From contig NZ_JAFAIX010000012.1 in NCBI RefSeq assembly GCF_019236475.1, forward strand, positions 186,001-250,000: DNA of 64,000 nucleotides, written 5' to 3'. The stretch comes from Chitinophaga sp. (GTDB taxonomy: Bacteria; Bacteroidota; Bacteroidia; Chitinophagales; Chitinophagaceae). Positions 60,506-64,000 of this stretch are shown here, piece after piece (positions within the stretch are counted from its first letter, which is position 1; each line of letters starts with the position of its first letter). The position numbers and the translations under genes were made by a program. The notes under the pieces are model-generated. The model did not search any database. It was not told the origin of the DNA and saw only the letters and a list, made by a program, of their open reading frames with translations.

Positions 60506-60537
60506 AAAGCAGGATAAACAATGTCCTGCTTTTTTTA
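60506..60537 (+). terminator. Intrinsic terminator of the membrane TPR gene
   Basis: AAAGCAGGA at 60506-60514 pairs with TCCTGCTTT at 60524-60532, followed by further T. It ends only about 24 bases before the TonB receptor start, leaving little room for a separate promoter. Confidence 0.88.
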
Positions 60538-60560
60538 TTATTCCAACTGTCATATCCTTA

Positions 60561-62513
60561 ATGAAGCAAATGTCCACGAGAATTATTTTATCAGCCTTAC
60601 TGCTATCCGTCGGAGGTACCGCCCTGGCGCAAGATAGCAGTCGTATCAGTCAATTGGAGGGCATCACGGTTACCGCCACCAAAGGCCCGCAGAAAGCGAG
60701 TGAAACAGGGAAAGTAGTCACTATTCTCTCCCATGAATATCTCCAGAAAAACAGCGGTAAAACCATTTCCGATATCCTGAACCAGCAGACAGGCCTCGTT
60801 GTCAATGGCGCGAACAATACGCCAGGAACTCCGCCCATCGTGTATATGCGAGGAGCGGCCGCCGGAAATGTGTTGATACTGGTAGATGGGATTCCCGTAA
60901 GTGATGCCTCTCAGATTTCCGGGGCATTTGATTTGAATTTTATATCACCGGATGAATTAGAACGGATAGAAATCCTGCGGGGCGCGCAATCTACCCTTTA
61001 CGGGTCCGATGCCGTAGCAGGTGTGATCAATATCATCACCCGGAAAGCCGGCGACAAGCCTTTCGGAGCCGGCGCAAGTGTAGGCTATGGCAGTTATAAC
61101 GATAGACTGGCCACCGCCAATGTACATGGCCATCTCTCTAAATTCTCTTATCTCGCCGGTTATAAATACGAAAAAGCAGATGGCTTTTCTGATGCCATAG
61201 ATACTACCGGTCATGCCAACTACGATAAAGATGGCTTCCATCAACATAGCGTATTCGCCAAACTGGGACTGGATGCAGGTAAACGCTGGAATTTCCAATA
61301 CCTGTTTAATTACAGCTACTATTATCACACCTTGGACGAAGGCGCTTTTGTAGACGACAAAGACTATTACGGCAAATTCAAGTATATGCTGAATGCCATT
61401 CACGGCACTTATCAGTTCAAAAAGGGCACCTTGCATCTGTTGTATAGCTACCAGTCCAACAACCGGAAAATCGTCAATGATTCCGGGTATGTGACCACTA
61501 CTGGCTTTGCCAAATTCGATAGTACCCTATTCACTTCCCGCACGCATCAAGCAGAGGCCTACGTGAATGTAGACTTACTGCCCCAACTGCGTTTGATAGG
61601 TGGAGCCGCCTATACCAGGTCTACCGATTACCAGAATGACTTCCTCGTATTCAATTCGCCGGGTGCGTCCCTGTTTCATACGGAGTTATCGCCGGATAGT
61701 GTGAAGGTGAAGCAGATTAGCGGATATGCGTCCCTGTTATTGCGTAACCTGCATGGGTTCAACCTCGAAGTAGGCGACCGTTACAACCATCACAGTTTAT
61801 ACGGAGGTAATAACACCTTTACTTTCAATCCATCTTATCTACTGGACAATAGGCATAAGTTTTTCGCCAATATATCCTCCGGGTATAAGGTGCCCACCCT
61901 TTACCAGCTTTACTTTCCTGGCTACGGCAATAGGATGTTGCAGCCAGAAAAGACCGTGAGTTATGAAGCTGGTTACCAGGTGATGTTGTCTAAAGTGAAT
62001 TTCCGCGCTACTGGCTTCTATCGCGATACGAAAGACCTGGTCATCTTCTATTTTGATCCGGTTACTTTCTTCTCTCAGTACCAGAATGCCAACCGTCAGA
62101 AAGCCTATGGAGCTGAGGCAGAGATGGAATGGGATATAACGAGAGACTTGCATCTCACGGTTAACTATACTTACACAGATGGAAAAGTAACGATCCCTCA
62201 GGCTGGTGGCAAGGATACCTCCTATTATAATCTCTACCGTATCCCGAAAAGTGCTTTAAATGCCAATCTGGGCTACCAGGTAACCAAGGCTTTTTATGCT
62301 AGCGTGGCTTATAAATATATTGGTCAGCGCTATGAAGGCCCTGTGGCAATGGGAGATTATTACAACCTGGACCTTTACGGTGAATATAAATTTGGTAACT
62401 TGCTTAAAATTTTCGCCGTATTCCGGAACGTAACAGATTATAAATATTTTGATATTACCGGATTTAATTCCAGAAGGTTTAATTTTAACACCGGTTTACA
62501 GCTTAACTTTTAA
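60561..62513 (+). CDS. TonB-dependent outer-membrane receptor, BtuB-like
   Basis: The ATG at 60561 gives a 650-residue protein with a signal peptide (MSTRIILSALLLSVGGTALAQ region). The plug domain starts at LEGITVTATKGPQKASETGKVV and shows ISDILNQQTGLVVNGANN, VLILVDGIPVSDASQIS and ERIEILRGAQSTLYGSDAVAGVINIITRK, all typical of BtuB-like receptors. A 22-strand barrel follows and ends in an aromatic-rich strand finishing NTGLQLNF. The DUF6580 and DUF5074 genes downstream point to a vitamin B12-like ligand, but this is inference from context. A longer in-frame beginning at 60471 overlaps the terminator and is rejected. Confidence 0.9.
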   Translation: MKQMSTRIILSALLLSVGGTALAQDSSRISQLEGITVTATKGPQKASETGKVVTILSHEYLQKNSGKTISDILNQQTGLVVNGANNTPGTPPIVYMRGAAAGNVLILVDGIPVSDASQISGAFDLNFISPDELERIEILRGAQSTLYGSDAVAGVINIITRKAGDKPFGAGASVGYGSYNDRLATANVHGHLSKFSYLAGYKYEKADGFSDAIDTTGHANYDKDGFHQHSVFAKLGLDAGKRWNFQYLFNYSYYYHTLDEGAFVDDKDYYGKFKYMLNAIHGTYQFKKGTLHLLYSYQSNNRKIVNDSGYVTTTGFAKFDSTLFTSRTHQAEAYVNVDLLPQLRLIGGAAYTRSTDYQNDFLVFNSPGASLFHTELSPDSVKVKQISGYASLLLRNLHGFNLEVGDRYNHHSLYGGNNTFTFNPSYLLDNRHKFFANISSGYKVPTLYQLYFPGYGNRMLQPEKTVSYEAGYQVMLSKVNFRATGFYRDTKDLVIFYFDPVTFFSQYQNANRQKAYGAEAEMEWDITRDLHLTVNYTYTDGKVTIPQAGGKDTSYYNLYRIPKSALNANLGYQVTKAFYASVAYKYIGQRYEGPVAMGDYYNLDLYGEYKFGNLLKIFAVFRNVTDYKYFDITGFNSRRFNFNTGLQLNF

Positions 62514-62529
62514 ATATTAAAACCAACAT

Positions 62530-63126
62530 ATGTCTTTAAAGAATCTTAATCCACAATTTGGCATATTGCTGCTGTTTATTATCGTAGCAGGCGTTATCAG
62601 AGTTGTGTTAGGGGCAGATGCGAGCATGACTCCTATTGCTATGTACACACCAATTGGCGCGATGGCGTTGTTTGGAGGAGCTACTTTCCAGCAGAAATGG
62701 AAATCGTATGTGTTTCCTTTGCTGACTCTCTTCGTAAGTGATGTAGTACTGATGCAGGTATTCCATAAAGAGTATGCTTCCGGTCTGCTGTACAGTGGCT
62801 GGTATTGGACGTACCTGAGCTTCATCCTCGTTGTAGTGATAGGTCAGGTAATGATTAAGAAAATAGCAGTGGGCAATATTGTGCTGGCATCTGTTGTAGC
62901 AGCTATTGTTCATTGGATTATTTCCGACTTTGGCGTTTGGATTGCTGGCAGCACTGATTTGCTGACTGGTAAACCTTATACAAAAGATATGGCTGGTTTC
63001 ATCAGTTGTTATGCACAGGCGATCCCTTACATGAGATATTTCCTGATGGGTACCCTGATCTATTCAGGCGTTTTCTTCGGCGGCCTGGTAGCGGTACAAT
63101 ACAAAAAACTGCGCGCGGCGCATTAA
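62530..63126 (+). CDS. DUF6580-family membrane protein, putative substrate-specific transport component
   Basis: The 198-residue protein has five or six hydrophobic spans and a glycine/alanine-rich core (TPIAMYTPIGAMALFGGATF, FPLLTLFVSDVVLMQVF, VASVVAAIVHWIISDFGVW-like). This pattern is that of DUF6580, a family resembling S components of ECF vitamin transporters and usually found beside TonB receptors in Bacteroidota. It starts 16 bases after the receptor stop, so one operon is likely. It probably takes the same ligand across the inner membrane. Confidence 0.75.
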   Translation: MSLKNLNPQFGILLLFIIVAGVIRVVLGADASMTPIAMYTPIGAMALFGGATFQQKWKSYVFPLLTLFVSDVVLMQVFHKEYASGLLYSGWYWTYLSFILVVVIGQVMIKKIAVGNIVLASVVAAIVHWIISDFGVWIAGSTDLLTGKPYTKDMAGFISCYAQAIPYMRYFLMGTLIYSGVFFGGLVAVQYKKLRAAH

Positions 63127-63150
63127 TTTCATATTACTATCAATTAATTT

Positions 63151-63197
63151 AGAGATTCATTGAGTGTAAAACTTCGGTTTTGCACTCTGGAATCTCT
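63151..63197 (+). terminator. Long hairpin after the DUF6580 gene
   Basis: AGAGATT pairs with AATCTCT as an outer stem; inside, GAGTGTAAAAC pairs with GTTTTGCACTC (one G-U) around a TTCG tetraloop. TTATTTT follows. It can serve as terminator or as an mRNA stabiliser between this gene and the next. Confidence 0.65.
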
Positions 63198-63238
63198 AAG
63201 TTATTTTAGGGCCTATCTTCTTCAGATAGCATCAGCAA

Positions 63239-63246
63239 TATATTTG
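63239..63246 (+). promoter_or_regulatory. -7 box of the DUF5074 gene
   Basis: A perfect TATATTTG lies 41 bases before the ATG at 63288. The -33 region (CTTC at 63217-63220) is weak. It suggests separate transcription of the surface lipoprotein gene. Confidence 0.5.
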
Positions 63247-63287
63247 TCAATAGCACGGGACAATCGTAAAATAAACCAATAGCACAT

Positions 63288-64000
63288 ATGCGCAAATTTT
63301 CACGCTCCCTTCAAATGCCGCTTGTACTGGCAGCATTAGCCGTGATGGGAATTACAGCCTGTCAAAAAAATGAAGCAGGCGTCACTGTTCCACAGGTTGT
63401 TGACCCAGTCATAACGAACGGAAAAGACACCATATATCTCGGAGACAGTCTAAAATTATCTCCTGCTCTCAGCAATGTTTCCGGAACTCCTACCTATCTA
63501 TGGATGGTCAACGGCACACCTGTTAGTACTGACTCTACTTTCCTTTTCAAGCCAACAGATAGAGGAGATTATACTATTTCCTACAAGGTGACCGCAGGTA
63601 ATGCACAATCTCCTTTCTACTATCGTATTAAAGTACTGGCGCCATTTGAAAATGGTTACTTCATTGTCAACGAAGGTAATTTCCCTGGTCCGGGTGGTGT
63701 GAACTTCTATCGCAATGGCGACGATACCATGATGCTGAATGTGTACAACAGGATCAACCCAGGAAAATCATTAGGAACAACTACCGAATTCGGGGCTATT
63801 CATAACAATGTTTTATACATGGTTTCCAAGCAAGGGCCTTTCGTAGCAGCAGATGCGTTCTCCATGAAAGAAACGGGTCGTATTGCTACGTTGCCAGCAG
63901 ATGGCCGTGCTTTTCTTGGTATAGATAATAGTCGCGGTCTATTGAGCACTGCCGATGGTGTTTACCAGGTAAACCTGCAAACTTTTACGCTGGGTGCTAA
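63288..64000 (+). CDS. DUF5074-type surface lipoprotein (YncE/beta-propeller-like), 3' end outside the window
   Basis: The frame is open to the window edge, giving the first 237 residues. A lipoprotein signal ends in the lipobox ITAC. Residues 30-115 form an Ig/PKD-like domain (YLGDSLKLSPALSNVSGTPTYLWMVNG and DRGDYTISYKVTAG). Then comes a propeller-like part, FENGYFIVNEGNFPGPGGVNFY, VVSKQ-like repeats and GLLSTADGVYQVNL. DUF5074 propellers accompany TonB receptors in Bacteroidota. By analogy to BtuG, such a protein may capture the ligand at the surface. Ligand identity is inference. Confidence 0.75.
   Translation, partial: MRKFSRSLQMPLVLAALAVMGITACQKNEAGVTVPQVVDPVITNGKDTIYLGDSLKLSPALSNVSGTPTYLWMVNGTPVSTDSTFLFKPTDRGDYTISYKVTAGNAQSPFYYRIKVLAPFENGYFIVNEGNFPGPGGVNFYRNGDDTMMLNVYNRINPGKSLGTTTEFGAIHNNVLYMVSKQGPFVAADAFSMKETGRIATLPADGRAFLGIDNSRGLLSTADGVYQVNLQTFTLGA

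Noticed and set aside
60471..60560. Upstream in-frame extension of the TonB receptor
   Set aside because: It runs through an intrinsic terminator and would hide the signal peptide.
60475..60560. Cobalamin riboswitch before the TonB receptor
   Set aside because: The gap is only 86 bases and is mostly a terminator; no B12-box-like sequence was seen.
1..64000. Insertion sequences, prophage genes and rRNA
   Set aside because: No transposase, integrase, phage structural gene or rRNA sequence was recognised on either strand.

Overview
The window comes from a Bacteroidota genome, most probably a Chitinophagaceae (Chitinophaga-like) bacterium. Evidence seen directly: type IX secretion/gliding genes (porV, porU, gldJ, gldA), many AT-rich translation starts without a Shine-Dalgarno sequence, and repeated promoter-like -7 boxes of the Bacteroidota form TAnnTTTG. 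SusC-type sequence motifs, DUF6580/DUF5074 neighbours of a TonB receptor and a DivIC-like gene beside enolase fit the same group. The genus is inference.

Layout. 0-6.2 kb: type IX secretion block, with the outer-membrane protein PorV (cut by the left edge), the C25-family sortase PorU, and divergently the lipoprotein GldJ. 6.3-9.0 kb: peroxiredoxin Bcp and a secreted M23 peptidase. 9.0-15.4 kb: GldA ATPase, enolase, a DivIC/FtsB-like division protein, endonuclease III, and a nucleoside/sugar symporter with a Gfo/Idh/MocA dehydrogenase. 15.4-22.6 kb: two small proteins, a fused 2-oxoacid:ferredoxin oxidoreductase gamma-alpha subunit without its beta partner, a BI-1/YccA membrane protein, a small membrane peptide, a glycine-rich repeat protein fused to a 2H RNA ligase/phosphoesterase domain, and kynureninase. 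22.9-29.7 kb: a complete tripartite RND efflux operon headed by a TetR repressor, with a clear operator-promoter. 29.8-40.2 kb: mostly housekeeping or metabolic genes (DUF502, zinc-dependent phospholipase C-like, serC, DUF1015, TPR, PaaN-type aldehyde dehydrogenase, YceI, 2TM, acyl-CoA ligase).

A tRNA-Arg(CCU) gene at 40.2 kb marks the start of an accessory-looking stretch to about 54 kb. It holds two paralogues of an unusual four-cysteine single-span membrane protein, a TauD-like oxygenase, an SDR/AraC divergent pair, an AT-rich two-gene DUF262 cassette (DUF262-HNH plus a double-DUF262 protein, the best candidate here for an undescribed defence system), an erythromycin-esterase-like protein, an orphan SMI1/KNR4 protein, DUF983 and another AraC regulator. 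From 54 kb on come an S9 peptidase, a GntR-controlled MFS plus EamA exporter cluster with visible operators, a membrane TPR protein, and a TonB receptor-DUF6580-DUF5074 group that probably imports a cobalamin-like ligand; its last gene is cut by the right edge.

Most transcription units end in strong intrinsic terminators, which divide the window cleanly. Promoter calls rest on visual matching to TAnnTTTG with an upstream TTTG-like box and were not scored computationally.
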